A stretch of DNA of 64,000 nucleotides. It comes from Saccharopolyspora_C sp047200635. Lineage in GTDB: Bacteria > Actinomycetota > Actinomycetes > Mycobacteriales > Pseudonocardiaceae. The notes beneath the pieces were generated by a model. It saw nothing but the letters and a program-made list of their open reading frames with translations, had not been told where the DNA came from and did not search any database. Numbering within the stretch: the first letter of the stretch is position 1; each line of letters starts with the position of its first letter. Positions 8,933-17,115 of the stretch are shown here, in pieces. The position numbers and the translations under genes were made by a program. Location of the stretch: NCBI RefSeq assembly GCF_047200635.1, contig NZ_JBJZOI010000018.1:86264-150263 (forward strand), read 5' to 3'.

Positions 8933-9466
8933 TCAGCGGGGGAGTTCCAGGAGCATCCGGGTGTTGCCGAGGGTGTTGGGCTTGACGTACGGGAGGTCGA
9001 GGAATTCGGCGACGCCCTCGTCGGCGGAGCGGCGCATCTCGGCGTAGACCTCGGGGGAGACGGGGGCGCCGTCGATCGGCTGGAAGCCGTGGCGCTGGAA
9101 GAACGTCGTCTCGAAGGTGAGCACGAAGACCCGGGCCAGGCCCAGGTCGCGGGCCAGCTCCACCAGGCGGCCGACGACGCGGTGCCCGACGCCGTGGCCG
9201 CGCGCCCCCGGGTCCACCGCGACCGTGCGGATCTCGGCCAGGTCCTCCCACAGCACGTGCAGCGCGCCGCAGCCGACCAGGCGCGGCGGGGTGTTCTCGG
9301 CGGTGAGCTCGGCGACCCAGAACTCCTGCACGTGCTCGTAGAGGGTGACGAGCTCCTTCGCCAGCAGCACCTTGCCCGCGTAGGAGTCGACGAGAGCCTT
9401 GATCCCCCGGACGTCCCCCACCCGCGCTCGCCGAATCGATATCGCTCCGGCCGCATAATCATGCAT
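8933..9466 (-). CDS. argA: GNAT amino-acid N-acetyltransferase (actinobacterial N-acetylglutamate synthase type)
   Basis: The 177-aa GNAT protein runs from ISIRRARVGDVRGI through the acetyl-CoA-binding segment RTVAVDPGARGHGVG (V-x-P-x-x-R-G-x-G) to FVLTFETTFFQRHGF. It resembles the short actinobacterial N-acetylglutamate synthase that starts arginine synthesis by acetylating glutamate, and mycobacteria place that gene between ftsK and pgsA, as here. It ends only 7 bp from the convergent RloB gene, so the defence pair has been placed hard against it. The ATG at 9466 is the first good start; an AAAGG stretch lies about 13 bases upstream. Feedback inhibition by arginine is known for the family but not visible here. 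Confidence 0.82.
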   Translation of the reverse strand: MHDYAAGAISIRRARVGDVRGIKALVDSYAGKVLLAKELVTLYEHVQEFWVAELTAENTPPRLVGCGALHVLWEDLAEIRTVAVDPGARGHGVGHRVVGRLVELARDLGLARVFVLTFETTFFQRHGFQPIDGAPVSPEVYAEMRRSADEGVAEFLDLPYVKPNTLGNTRMLLELPR

Positions 9467-9637
9467 GGTCGAGATGCTACCTTTCCCGGTGCACCGGGGT
9501 CGACGCTCCCCGAGTCCGCGCTGCAGCCGCCCGGCGGCGCGGCCGCGGAGCTCGTCGTGAACGCCGCCTCCGCCCCTGAGCGGCCCTCCGGCGGGCGCGG
9601 GCGCAGTGCGGCTGAGGGCGGCGGCTAACCTCGGGTC

Positions 9638-11077
9638 ATGCCTGCTGGGTCCACGCCGCGCCGAGTGTCCATGGTCACTCTGGGATGTGCGCGCAACGAA
9701 GTCGATTCCGAAGAGCTCGCCGGAACGCTGCACGAGCGCGGCTGGGACCTCGTCGACGGCGAGGACTCCGCGGACGTCGTCGTCGTCAACACCTGCGGCT
9801 TCGTCGAATCGGCGAAGAAGGACTCGGTGGACACGCTGCTGGCCGCCTCCGACACCGGCGCCAAGGTCGTCGCCGTCGGCTGCATGGCCGAGCGCTACGG
9901 CCAGGAGCTCGCCGAGCAGCTGCCCGAGGCCGACGCGGTGCTCGGCTTCGACCACTACGCGCAGCTCGCCGAGCGGCTCGACGACGTGCTCGACGGCCGC
10001 CCGCTGGCCTCCCACCAGCCCCGCGACCGGCGCACCATGCTCCCGATCACCCCGGTCGAGCGGCCCGCCGCCGCCACCGAGGTCAGCGTGCCCGGCCACG
10101 GCTGGATGCCCGCGGCGCGGGTGAGCAGGCGGCGGCTGGACGACGCGCCGGTGGCCTCGCTCAAGCTGGCCTCCGGCTGCGACCGGCGCTGCACCTTCTG
10201 CGCCATTCCCGCATTCCGCGGCTCCTTCCTGTCCCGCAAGCCGGAGGAGGTGCTCGGCGAGGCGGCCTGGCTGGCCCAGCAGGGCGTGCGAGAGCTGTTC
10301 CTGGTCAGCGAGAACTCGACCTCCTACGGCAAGGACCTCTCCGATCCGCGCGCGCTGGAGACGCTGCTGCCCCGGCTCGCGGGCATCGACGGCGTCGACC
10401 GCGTCCGGGTCTCCTACCTGCAGCCCGCCGAGACCCGGCCCGGCCTGGTCCGCACCATCGCCACCACGCCCGGTGTCGCGCCCTACTTCGACCTGTCCTT
10501 CCAGCACGCCAGCGAGACAGTGCTGCGGCGGATGCGGCGCTTCGGATCCACCGCGGCCTTCCTCGGGCTCATCGAGCAGATCCGCGAGCTCGCCCCCGAG
10601 GCCGGGATCCGCAGCAACTTCATCGTCGGCTTCCCCGGGGAGACCGAGGAGGACTACGCCGAGCTGCGCGACTTCCTCACCCGCGCCCGGCTCGACGCGG
10701 TCGGTGTCTTCGGCTACTCCGACGAAGACGGCACCGAGGCCGAGGGCTTCGCGGACAAGCTCGGCGAGGACGTCGTCGCGGAGCGCGTCGCCGACCTGTC
10801 CGCGCTCGTCGACGAGCTCACCGACCAGCGCGCGGAGGACCGCGTCGGCACCGAGGTGCGGGTCCTGATCGAGCGCGACGCCGAGCACGAGGACGGTTGC
10901 GCGGGCCGCGCCGAGCACCAGGGCCCGGAGGTCGACGGCGAATGCCTCGTCACCGACCCGGGAGCGGTCGGCGTGGGCGAGGTGCTGCACTGCCGCGTCA
11001 TCGCCAGCGAGGGCGTTGACCTCGTGGTCCGACCGATCGAGGAGCCCGAACGGCGCCCCTCCGGGGAGACGACGTGA
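9638..11077 (+). CDS. rimO: Ribosomal protein S12 methylthiotransferase RimO
   Basis: RimO adds a methylthio group to the conserved Asp of ribosomal protein S12 using two [4Fe-4S] clusters. In this 479-aa protein the N-terminal UPF0004 domain has its three cluster cysteines in TLGCARNEVD (C17), NTCGFVESA and VGCMAERYG. The radical SAM motif CX3CX2C lies in CDRRCTFCAIP (C181, C185, C188), and a C-terminal TRAM domain closes the protein. GFPGETEEDY is typical of the family. The N-terminal text distinguishes it from the tRNA-modifying MiaB. Its stop overlaps the pgsA start, making rimO-pgsA-cinA one coupled operon, an order also found in Streptomyces. Confidence 0.96.
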   Translation: MPAGSTPRRVSMVTLGCARNEVDSEELAGTLHERGWDLVDGEDSADVVVVNTCGFVESAKKDSVDTLLAASDTGAKVVAVGCMAERYGQELAEQLPEADAVLGFDHYAQLAERLDDVLDGRPLASHQPRDRRTMLPITPVERPAAATEVSVPGHGWMPAARVSRRRLDDAPVASLKLASGCDRRCTFCAIPAFRGSFLSRKPEEVLGEAAWLAQQGVRELFLVSENSTSYGKDLSDPRALETLLPRLAGIDGVDRVRVSYLQPAETRPGLVRTIATTPGVAPYFDLSFQHASETVLRRMRRFGSTAAFLGLIEQIRELAPEAGIRSNFIVGFPGETEEDYAELRDFLTRARLDAVGVFGYSDEDGTEAEGFADKLGEDVVAERVADLSALVDELTDQRAEDRVGTEVRVLIERDAEHEDGCAGRAEHQGPEVDGECLVTDPGAVGVGEVLHCRVIASEGVDLVVRPIEEPERRPSGETT

Positions 11078-11691
11078 TGGCTGGAGGCGCGGCCCCGGGA
11101 TCACCCGCCCCTGGCGGGGAAGCCCGTCCGGTGCCGCTGCTCAACATCGCCAACGTGCTCACCGTCTCCCGGCTCGCGCTGGTGCCGGTGTTCCTGGTGG
11201 CGCTGCTGCGGGAGGACGGGCACCAGCCGCTGTGGCGCTGGGTGGCGCTCGGGGTGTTCCTGGTCGCGGCGATCACCGACCGGATCGACGGCGAGCTGGC
11301 CCGCCGACGCGGACTCATCACCGACTTCGGCAAGATCGCCGACCCGATCGCGGACAAGGCGCTCACCGGCGCCGCGCTGATCGGGCTCAGCGCGGTCGGG
11401 GACCTGCCCTGGTGGGTCACCCTGGTGATCATCGCGCGTGAGCTGTTCGTCACACTGCTGCGGTTCTGGGTGATCCGCCTCGGCGTGATCCCGGCCAGCC
11501 GCGGCGGCAAGCTCAAGACGTTGCTGCAAGCCATCGCGATCACCCTCTACCTGGTGCCGCTGGGCGGTCCGCTGGAGCCGTTGCGCTGGGTCGTGATGGG
11601 GGCCGCGGTGCTGGTCACGGTCGTGACCGGCGTGGACTACGCGGTCCGCGCCTGGCGGCTGCGGGCGCGGGGCCGCGAGGGCGCGGCGTGA
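11074..11691 (+). CDS. pgsA: CDP-diacylglycerol--glycerol-3-phosphate 3-phosphatidyltransferase family (PgsA)
   Basis: PgsA condenses CDP-diacylglycerol with glycerol-3-phosphate to give phosphatidylglycerophosphate at the inner membrane. The complete CDP-alcohol motif D-x2-DG-x2-AR-x8-G-x3-D-x3-D is visible from DRIDGELAR to DPIAD (about residues 69-94), with four to five membrane helices around it (205 aa in all). The translation start is GTG 11074 or ATG 11077, both overlapping the rimO stop. The first 20 residues are Gly/Pro-rich and cytoplasmic. Mycobacteria have two such paralogues; the one beside clgR is called pgsA3 in M. tuberculosis, so the exact alcohol acceptor should be treated as probable. 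Confidence 0.92.
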   Translation: MMAGGAAPGSPAPGGEARPVPLLNIANVLTVSRLALVPVFLVALLREDGHQPLWRWVALGVFLVAAITDRIDGELARRRGLITDFGKIADPIADKALTGAALIGLSAVGDLPWWVTLVIIARELFVTLLRFWVIRLGVIPASRGGKLKTLLQAIAITLYLVPLGGPLEPLRWVVMGAAVLVTVVTGVDYAVRAWRLRARGREGAA

Positions 11692-12164
11692 GCGCGGCGG
11701 TCGCCGAGCTGCTGGACCTGCTGCGCGCCCGGGGCGAGACGGTCGCCACGGCCGAATCGCTCACCGCGGGACTGCTCGCGGCGACCCTCACCGAGGAGCC
11801 GGGGGCCAGCGCGGTGGTGCGCGGAGGACTGATCGTCTACGCCACCGACCTCAAGTCGGAGCTCGCGGGCGTCGACGAGGAATTGCTGGTCACCGGTGGT
11901 GCGGTGCAGCCGGAGGTCGCCGCGCAGCTGGCCGTCGGCGCTCGCGACCGGTGCGGGGCGAGCTGGGGGATCGGCCTCACCGGCGTGGCCGGGCCGGATC
12001 CGCAGGACGGCGTCGAGCCCGGCACCGTGCACCTCGGGTTCGCGGGCCCGGACGGTCCCGCGGTGCGCACGGTGCACACGGTGCGCCTCGGCGGCGACCG
12101 CTCGACGATCAGGGCGGCGGCCGTTCGAGTGGCGTTGGAACACCTGACGGCTCTCGTCCGTTGA
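11688..12164 (+). CDS. cinA: Nicotinamide-nucleotide amidohydrolase (CinA C-terminal domain, PncC)
   Basis: The 158-aa protein is the standalone CinA C-terminal domain, which deamidates nicotinamide mononucleotide to nicotinate mononucleotide in NAD salvage. It shows TAESLTAGLL near residue 22, IVYATDLKSELAGV, TGGAVQPEVAAQLAVGAR and GLTGVAGPDP, all family signatures. The N-terminal MoCF-like domain of full-length CinA is absent, which is usual in actinomycetes. The GTG start overlaps the pgsA stop by 4 bp. An ECF-sigma-like promoter that probably serves clgR lies inside its last 25 bases. Confidence 0.92.
   Translation: MSAAVAELLDLLRARGETVATAESLTAGLLAATLTEEPGASAVVRGGLIVYATDLKSELAGVDEELLVTGGAVQPEVAAQLAVGARDRCGASWGIGLTGVAGPDPQDGVEPGTVHLGFAGPDGPAVRTVHTVRLGGDRSTIRAAAVRVALEHLTALVR
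12137..12162 (+). promoter_or_regulatory. ECF-sigma-like promoter upstream of clgR
   Basis: GGAACA, a 16-base spacer and CGTT match the -35/-10 pattern of mycobacterial SigE/SigH-type envelope-stress promoters. It sits at the 3' end of cinA, about 190 bp before clgR. In mycobacteria clgR is known to be SigE-controlled, which supports the reading. Confidence 0.5.
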
Positions 12165-12352
12165 GACCGGGAGGTGCGCGCACCGCCCAGCGCTGCGGAA
12201 TCGCGGTCGCGGGGCGTCCGCGCGCGAGTTCGCGCACCGTTCGCCCTCGGCGGATTACCGGATGATCGCTCTCGCTACGGCGTCGCGATGAGTAACGTAG
12301 GGGGCGTTGACGCGTAGCGCACGATGTAAGCGACGAAGGAGGGAGGCGCGCG

Positions 12353-12847
12353 ATGACCGTGTTGTTGCGGGAAGCAGTCGGTGAAAGGCTGCGCCGCGCC
12401 CGGACCGCTCAGTCTCGTACGCTGCGAGACGTCTCGCGCGCCGCCCGGGTGAGCCTCGGCTACCTGTCCGAGGTGGAGCGAGGTCGCAAGGAGGCGTCGA
12501 GCGAACTGCTCGCTTCGATCTGCGGTGCGCTGGACCTGCCGCTGCCGGAACTGCTCGTCACGGTCGCGGGTGACCTCGACGGGTCGGGTTCCGTGCTCAC
12601 GGCCGCCATGGTGGAGCAGCGGACGACCGCGGACTTCGACGGTGGCCGCCTGGTGCCGAGCCTGATGGGGACCGACCTCGGCGAGGCCGACCTGTCCGGC
12701 GCCGACTTCGCCGACGCGGAGGCGGCGGCCGTCGACGCTCAGCTCGCCGGCGACGACCTCACCGACGAGCACCGCCTGCAGCCGGTGCTCAGCCAGCGAA
12801 TCAGCGCGCCGTTGCGCACCTCCGGCGGCGTCGTCGTCGCTGCCTGA
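12353..12847 (+). CDS. clgR: XRE-family transcriptional activator ClgR
   Basis: ClgR activates clp protease, psp and other stress genes. The 164-aa protein has an N-terminal HTH (about 9-65) with the SLGYLSEVERGRKEAS recognition region typical of ClgR, then an acidic pentapeptide-like stretch (DLGEADLSGADFADAEAAA). The last residues, GVVVAA, resemble the hydrophobic -AA end that makes streptomycete ClgR a ClpP substrate. Gene order cinA-clgR-pspA-pspM matches mycobacteria. The ATG at 12353 has AAGGAGGGAGG upstream. A partial ClgR-like box, GTTCGCC with an imperfect second half, lies at 12239-12253. Confidence 0.93.
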   Translation: MTVLLREAVGERLRRARTAQSRTLRDVSRAARVSLGYLSEVERGRKEASSELLASICGALDLPLPELLVTVAGDLDGSGSVLTAAMVEQRTTADFDGGRLVPSLMGTDLGEADLSGADFADAEAAAVDAQLAGDDLTDEHRLQPVLSQRISAPLRTSGGVVVAA

Positions 12848-12901
12848 CCGGATCGGCCGGACGATCCGAGCGCCTTCGAGACGGGATCGACACCTCCGGC
12901 C

Positions 12902-12927
12902 GGAACCTGGCGGGGCTCTGCCGCGTT
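12902..12927 (+). promoter_or_regulatory. ECF-sigma-like promoter upstream of pspA
   Basis: GGAACC, 16 bases and CGTT repeat the pattern seen before clgR. Transcription would start near 12935 and give a roughly 280-base leader for pspA that contains the hairpin at 12959-12986. Confidence 0.5.
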
Positions 12928-12958
12928 GGTCGGGGTGGAGCGGTGCGGACCGCGGTCA

Positions 12959-12986
12959 CGCCACCCGGGCGCGAGTCCGGGTGGCG
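12959..12986 (+). repeat. 10-bp inverted repeat in the pspA leader or clgR terminator
   Basis: CGCCACCCGG and CCGGGTGGCG are perfect arms around an 8-base loop. It may end clgR transcripts or fold in the leader made from the promoter at 12902. Confidence 0.5.
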
Positions 12987-13218
12987 GAGCTGGTTCGATC
13001 ATGTCGTGACCGTTCGCCGGTCCCGGGGGGATTTTCCCGGAGATCTGCGCATCCTGGTGGAACCGGACACCGCGCCCTGACACGATGGGTGCGACGGCGC
13101 CACGCGGGGGACACGACGTGCCGGGAAGGGTCCGCGCAGGGCCCCCGGCGCTGGGTCGTTTCCAGCGGTCGCGGTCGCGCACGAGCAGCACCGGCAGGAG
13201 AGAAGGCAGGCGGAGGAG

Positions 13219-14040
13219 ATGGCCAATCCGTTCGTGAAGTTCTGGAAGTACCTGATGGCGTCGTTCTCGTCGAAGATCGACGAGAACGCCGACCCGAAGG
13301 TGCAGATCCAGCAGGCCATCGAGGATGCGCAGCGCCAGCACCAGGCACTCTCCCAGCAGGCGGCCTCGGTGATCGGCAACCAGCGGCAGCTGGAGATGAA
13401 GCTCAACCGCCAGCTCGGCGAGGTGGAGAAGCTGCAGTCCTCGGCCAGGCAGGCCCTGGTCATGGCCGACCAGGCGCGCACCGAGGGTGACGTGGCCAAG
13501 GCGCAGAAGTACGAGGAGACCGCCACCCAGCTCGCGAGCCAGCTGGTCACCGCCGAACAGGGCGTGGAAGACCTCAAGACGCTGCACGACCAGTCGCTGC
13601 AGGCCGCCGAGCAGGCCAAGCAGGCCGTCGAGCGCAACTCGCAGATGCTCCAGCAGAAGATCGCCGAGCGCACGAAGCTGCTCAGCCAGCTGGAGCAGGC
13701 CAAGATGCAGGAGCAGGCGTCCAACTCGCTCAAGCAGATGAGCGACCTCGCCGCCCCCGGCAACACCCCCTCCCTGGAGGAGGTCCGGGACAAGATCGAG
13801 CGCCGCTACAGCACCGCCCTCGGCGAGGCCGAGCTGGCGCAGAACAGCGTTCAGGGCCGGATGATGGAGGTTCAGCAGGCCTCGATCGACGCCGCTGGCT
13901 CGAACCGCCTCGAGCAGCTGCGCGCCTCCATGGGCGGCGGGCAGCAGCAGGTCACCGGCGGGCAGCAGGCGAGCGGAGCGGCCGAACCGGCCACCCGCCC
14001 GCAGCAGCAGCAGCAGAACCCGCAGACCGGCCAGGCCTGA
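13219..14040 (+). CDS. pspA: PspA/IM30 envelope-stress protein
   Basis: PspA coats and stabilises damaged inner membrane. The 273-aa protein begins with the membrane-binding helix MANPFVKFWKYLMASFSSKI and continues as a long coiled coil (about 25-215), with the family segment DPKVQIQQAIEDAQ at 32-45. The tail (about 235-273) is Gln- and Gly-rich, longer than in proteobacterial PspA and like the mycobacterial 35-kDa antigen. It lies between clgR and pspM, the arrangement in which mycobacterial PspA restrains ClgR and is anchored by PspM. Expression probably depends on ClgR and on the ECF-type promoter upstream. Confidence 0.94.
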   Translation: MANPFVKFWKYLMASFSSKIDENADPKVQIQQAIEDAQRQHQALSQQAASVIGNQRQLEMKLNRQLGEVEKLQSSARQALVMADQARTEGDVAKAQKYEETATQLASQLVTAEQGVEDLKTLHDQSLQAAEQAKQAVERNSQMLQQKIAERTKLLSQLEQAKMQEQASNSLKQMSDLAAPGNTPSLEEVRDKIERRYSTALGEAELAQNSVQGRMMEVQQASIDAAGSNRLEQLRASMGGGQQQVTGGQQASGAAEPATRPQQQQQNPQTGQA

Positions 14041-14049
14041 TCGAAGCCG

Positions 14050-14883
14050 ATGTCCCGGCGGAAGAGCGAACTGGCGGAATGGGGCGAGGCCGCGCTGCGC
14101 GAGCTGCGCGGCCCCGTCGCCGGTGAGGTCCGCCGCAAGCTCGCCCGCTGGCGGGACCCGAGGGCGCGGCTGCTGCGCAAGCGCAAGCGAGCGCGGCAGA
14201 CCACCACGGCCGGGGCCGTGAGCACCGGGGTCCTCGGCGTCGGCGCCGTCGGGTCCTTCCAGCCCCAGGTGTTCGGTCTCGCCATCGGCGCTGGTCCGCT
14301 GGAGACCGCGCTGGACGTGGCCGCCTTCGGCCTCGGCGGGGTCGCCCTCGCCGCCGCCTGCGGAACCGTGGCCGAGTGGCGGCGCTACCGGCGGCTGATC
14401 CGGATGCCGCTGCCGGAGGCCCCGCCGGAGCCCGTGGAGCTGCCGCCGACCGGCTCGCGAGCGCGGGAGCCGATGCGGCTGCTGCGCGACGCCGAGCAGA
14501 GCCTGCACCAGGCGCTCGCCCCCCTGGAGCAGAGCGGCTTCGGCGAGGCCGCTGACGCGCGAGCCACCGCGAACCGGGCCGCCACCGCGCTGCGGGAGGT
14601 CGCCGCCCGGCTGCGGGCGGTCGAATCGGCGCTGCCGCACGTGCCGACCAGCGAGCAGCAGGAGCTGCGCGCCGACGCGGACCGGCTGCGCGCGGAACTC
14701 GACGAGGGCATCGAGGGGTACCGGCACCTCGTCGCCTCCGCCGGTCGGGCCGCCGCGGTCAGCGGGGCCCAGGAGCAGCGGGCCGCCGTGCAGGACGCCA
14801 CCGATCGGCTCGCCGGGCTGGCGACCGCGCTGCACGAGCTCGGCCGGGGCAGCGACGCCGCCGGACCGACCGGCCGCGGCTGA
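14050..14883 (+). CDS. pspM: PspM-like membrane protein, partner of PspA
   Basis: The 277-aa protein has a basic cytoplasmic N-terminus (LRKRKRARQ around 43-50), two hydrophobic segments (about 52-75 and 84-107) and a long Ala/Arg/Glu-rich helical C-terminus likely to form a coiled coil. Position and architecture match Rv2743c, the mycobacterial PspM that recruits PspA to the membrane. Sequence similarity is hard to judge by eye, so the name rests mostly on synteny. It starts 9 bp after the pspA stop. The third partner found in mycobacteria, PspN, is not present downstream; a permease follows instead. Confidence 0.78.
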   Translation: MSRRKSELAEWGEAALRELRGPVAGEVRRKLARWRDPRARLLRKRKRARQTTTAGAVSTGVLGVGAVGSFQPQVFGLAIGAGPLETALDVAAFGLGGVALAAACGTVAEWRRYRRLIRMPLPEAPPEPVELPPTGSRAREPMRLLRDAEQSLHQALAPLEQSGFGEAADARATANRAATALREVAARLRAVESALPHVPTSEQQELRADADRLRAELDEGIEGYRHLVASAGRAAAVSGAQEQRAAVQDATDRLAGLATALHELGRGSDAAGPTGRG

Positions 14884-14969
14884 GCTCCACCCCAGGTGAT
14901 CGACCCGGCACGTCCGGTGCCGCCGACCCGACAGTGATCATTTTTACCCGCCGATGAGCCCGGGCCGGG

Positions 14970-14997
14970 TTGATTGTGCGATGCCGAATAGTAATCT
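14970..14997 (+). promoter_or_regulatory. Candidate permease promoter
   Basis: TTGATT, a 16-base spacer and TAATCT form a sigma70-like promoter in an unusually AT-rich patch, about 65 bp before the permease start. Confidence 0.4.
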
Positions 14998-15061
14998 TCC
15001 CACCGTCGTCGCGTTACGCGGCGGCGTTCCCCGCTGCCGGGGGGAAGTCGGGGAGGACGAT

Positions 15062-16369
15062 GTGGCGTTGTGGACCGTGCACGGCAACGGTCGTCAGGTG
15101 GTGGACGACGCGGTCGTGGGGTCCGGTGAACGGCTCAGCTGGCCGCTGACCGCCGGGTTCGGCCTGCAGCACCTGATCGCCATGTTCGGCACCACCGCGC
15201 TCGTCCCGCTGCTGACCGGTTTCCCCGCCTCGACGACCCTGCTGCTGTCCGGCCTCGGGACGCTGCTGTTCCTGCTGGTCACCCGCAACCGGGTGCCCGC
15301 CTACCTGGGCGCCTCCTACGCCTTCGTGGTGCCGATGGGCGCCGCCGTCGACCACGGCGGCGCGACCCGGGGCGCGCTGCTCGGGGCGATCATCATCGTG
15401 GGCTTGGCCGTGTTCACCCTCGGCGTCGCCGTAAAAGCGCTCGGCGTGCGCCTCCTCGAATCCGCGATGCCCCCGGTCGTCACCGGGGGCATCGTGCTGA
15501 TGCTGGGGCTCAGCTTGGCCCCGCGGGCCGGGTCCGCGTTCACCGCGCAGCCGCTGCCCGCCGTGCTGTGCCTGGTCGTCGTCATGCTCGCGACCGTGCT
15601 CAGCCGCGCCATGCCCCGCAGGCTCGCGGTGCTGGCCGGGGTGCTGGCCGGCTGGGGGTGCGCGGCGATGCTCGGGCAGGTCGACCCCGAGCGGCTGGCC
15701 GCCCTCGCCCGCGCGCCCTGGTTCGCCGCGCCCGAGTTCGTGGCCCCCCAGCTGCACCTGTCGGCGGTGCCGTTCGTGGCGCCCATGGTGCTGGTGCTGC
15801 TCGCCGAACTCGTCGGCAACGTCAAAGCCGTGGCCGCGATGAGCGGGCGCAACCTCGACGGGCAGGTCGGCGACGCGCTCATCGGAGGCGGTCTCGCCAC
15901 CGCGCTGTCCGGCGCCGGGGGCGGCTCCGCGCTCAGCAGCCACGCCCCGAACGTCGGGGTGATGGCCGCGGCCCGGGTGTACTCGACGGCGGCCTGCGTG
16001 GTCGCCGCCGTCGGCGCCGTGCTGCTCGCGTTCTGCCCCAAGCTGACCGCCCTGATCGGAACCATCCCGCTCGGCGCCCTCGGCGGGGCGATGTTCGTCG
16101 TCGTCGGCGTGCTCGCCCTCGTCGGGGTGCGGATCTGGAGCGAGGCGGGCGTCGACTTCTCGGACCCGGTCAACCTCACGGTGCTCGGCACCGCGCTGAT
16201 CGCCGGGGTGGGGGACCTCACCGTCTCGCTCGGCGCGCTGCGGCTGACCGGGCTGGTCTGGGGCTCGCTCGGGATCGTGCTCGTCTACCCCGCGCTGCGC
16301 GGCCTCGCCGACGCCGTCTCCGCCCGCCGCTCCGGACCGGGCGATCAGGGTTGGCAGCGGGGGCAGTGA
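15062..16369 (+). CDS. NCS2-family uracil/xanthine permease
   Basis: This 435-aa integral membrane protein has about 12-14 helices and belongs to the nucleobase:cation symporter-2 family. Family marks are GFGLQHLIAMFGTTALVP at the N-terminus, PAYLGASYAFVVPM, the TM8 region PMVLVLLAELVGNVKAVAA and the GGSALSSHAPNVGVMAAAR loop. Transport of uracil or xanthine is plausible, but the substrate cannot be read from sequence. I chose the GTG at 15062 because GGGGAGGA lies about 5 bases upstream; the frame stays open back to 14954 without a ribosome site. Its last 25 bp overlap the 3' end of the convergent nei2 gene, so the stops interlock. Confidence 0.9.
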   Translation: MALWTVHGNGRQVVDDAVVGSGERLSWPLTAGFGLQHLIAMFGTTALVPLLTGFPASTTLLLSGLGTLLFLLVTRNRVPAYLGASYAFVVPMGAAVDHGGATRGALLGAIIIVGLAVFTLGVAVKALGVRLLESAMPPVVTGGIVLMLGLSLAPRAGSAFTAQPLPAVLCLVVVMLATVLSRAMPRRLAVLAGVLAGWGCAAMLGQVDPERLAALARAPWFAAPEFVAPQLHLSAVPFVAPMVLVLLAELVGNVKAVAAMSGRNLDGQVGDALIGGGLATALSGAGGGSALSSHAPNVGVMAAARVYSTAACVVAAVGAVLLAFCPKLTALIGTIPLGALGGAMFVVVGVLALVGVRIWSEAGVDFSDPVNLTVLGTALIAGVGDLTVSLGALRLTGLVWGSLGIVLVYPALRGLADAVSARRSGPGDQGWQRGQ

Positions 16370-17115
16370 TAGCTGACGCGCTCCGCGTCCGGCGCCTCCC
16401 GGTGCACCGGGCCACCGCACCGCAGGCAGCTCCGCCGCCCGTAGACCCAGTACCGCACGCCCCGTCGCAGATCACCGGTCGTGGATCGCTGCTGCTGCCG
16501 GGTACCGCGCAGCAGCAGGTCGTGGGCCAGCCGCACCGCGCGGTCCGCGTCGACCTCGCCCACCGGGGTCCGCGGCGAGCAGCGCAGCAGGAAGCACAGC
16601 TCAGTGCGGTAGATGTTGCCCACGCCCGCCAGCGACGACTGGTCCAGGAGCGCGGCGCCGATCTCGCGCCCCGGATCCGCGGTGAGGCGGCGCACCGCCT
16701 CCGCGTGCCGCGCCTCGTCCCAGCCGGGGTCGAGCAGGTCGGGACCGAGGTGGCCGACCAGCTCCGCCTCGTCGGCGGTGCGAATCCAGTGCAGCTGCCG
16801 CAGCTCGAAGCCCACCGCGCTGAGCTGCGGGACCTCCAGCACCGCGCGGGCCCGGTGCGCCGGACGGCGCCACCGCGCGCCCGGCGGGTACAGGTGCCAG
16901 GCACCGTCCATGCCGAGGTGGCTGTGCAGCGTCCGGTCATCGGTGAAGCGCAGCAGCAGGTGCTTGCCCACCGGGCGCACCTCGCGCACCACCCGGCCGC
17001 GCAACGGCACCTCGGCGAGCCGGGGATGGCGCAGCTCGCCGCGCACCAGCTCCTCGCCCGCCAGCGCCTCGTGCAGGCGCCGGCAGGCGCGGAAGACGGT
17101 GTCGCCCTCGGGCAT
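16345..17115 (-). CDS. nei2: Fpg/Nei-family DNA glycosylase (Nei2-like)
   Basis: The enzyme removes oxidised pyrimidines and nicks the abasic site by beta,delta-elimination. After Met, the mature N-terminus is Pro-Glu-Gly-Asp (catalytic Pro2 and Glu3). GKHLLLRF supplies the conserved Lys of the beta-hairpin and SSLAGVGNIYRTELCF is the helix-two-turn-helix. The C-terminal zinc finger, CLRCGGPV followed by YHCPRCQP, is complete (256 aa in all). The sequence fits the actinobacterial Nei2 branch rather than Fpg. It is co-transcribed with the upstream ParA gene, whose TGA overlaps this ATG by one base. Confidence 0.92.
   Translation of the reverse strand: MPEGDTVFRACRRLHEALAGEELVRGELRHPRLAEVPLRGRVVREVRPVGKHLLLRFTDDRTLHSHLGMDGAWHLYPPGARWRRPAHRARAVLEVPQLSAVGFELRQLHWIRTADEAELVGHLGPDLLDPGWDEARHAEAVRRLTADPGREIGAALLDQSSLAGVGNIYRTELCFLLRCSPRTPVGEVDADRAVRLAHDLLLRGTRQQQRSTTGDLRRGVRYWVYGRRSCLRCGGPVHREAPDAERVSYHCPRCQP

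Larger units (their letters stand above)
12848..13218 (+). other. clgR-pspA intergenic region
   Basis: This 371-bp gap holds an ECF-type promoter (12902-12927) and a 10-bp hairpin (12959-12986). The rest shows no coding pattern. It ends with the GGAGGAG ribosome site directly before the pspA ATG. Confidence 0.6.

Noticed and set aside
8933..11104. A 723-residue reverse-strand frame spanning the acetyltransferase, rimO and beyond
   Set aside because: Only its last 177 residues are a GNAT protein; the rest is antisense to rimO and pgsA.
12239..12253. ClgR box GTTCGCC followed by an imperfect second half
   Set aside because: Spacing and the second half-site do not match the GTTCGCY-N5-GCG pattern exactly, so I mention it only under clgR.
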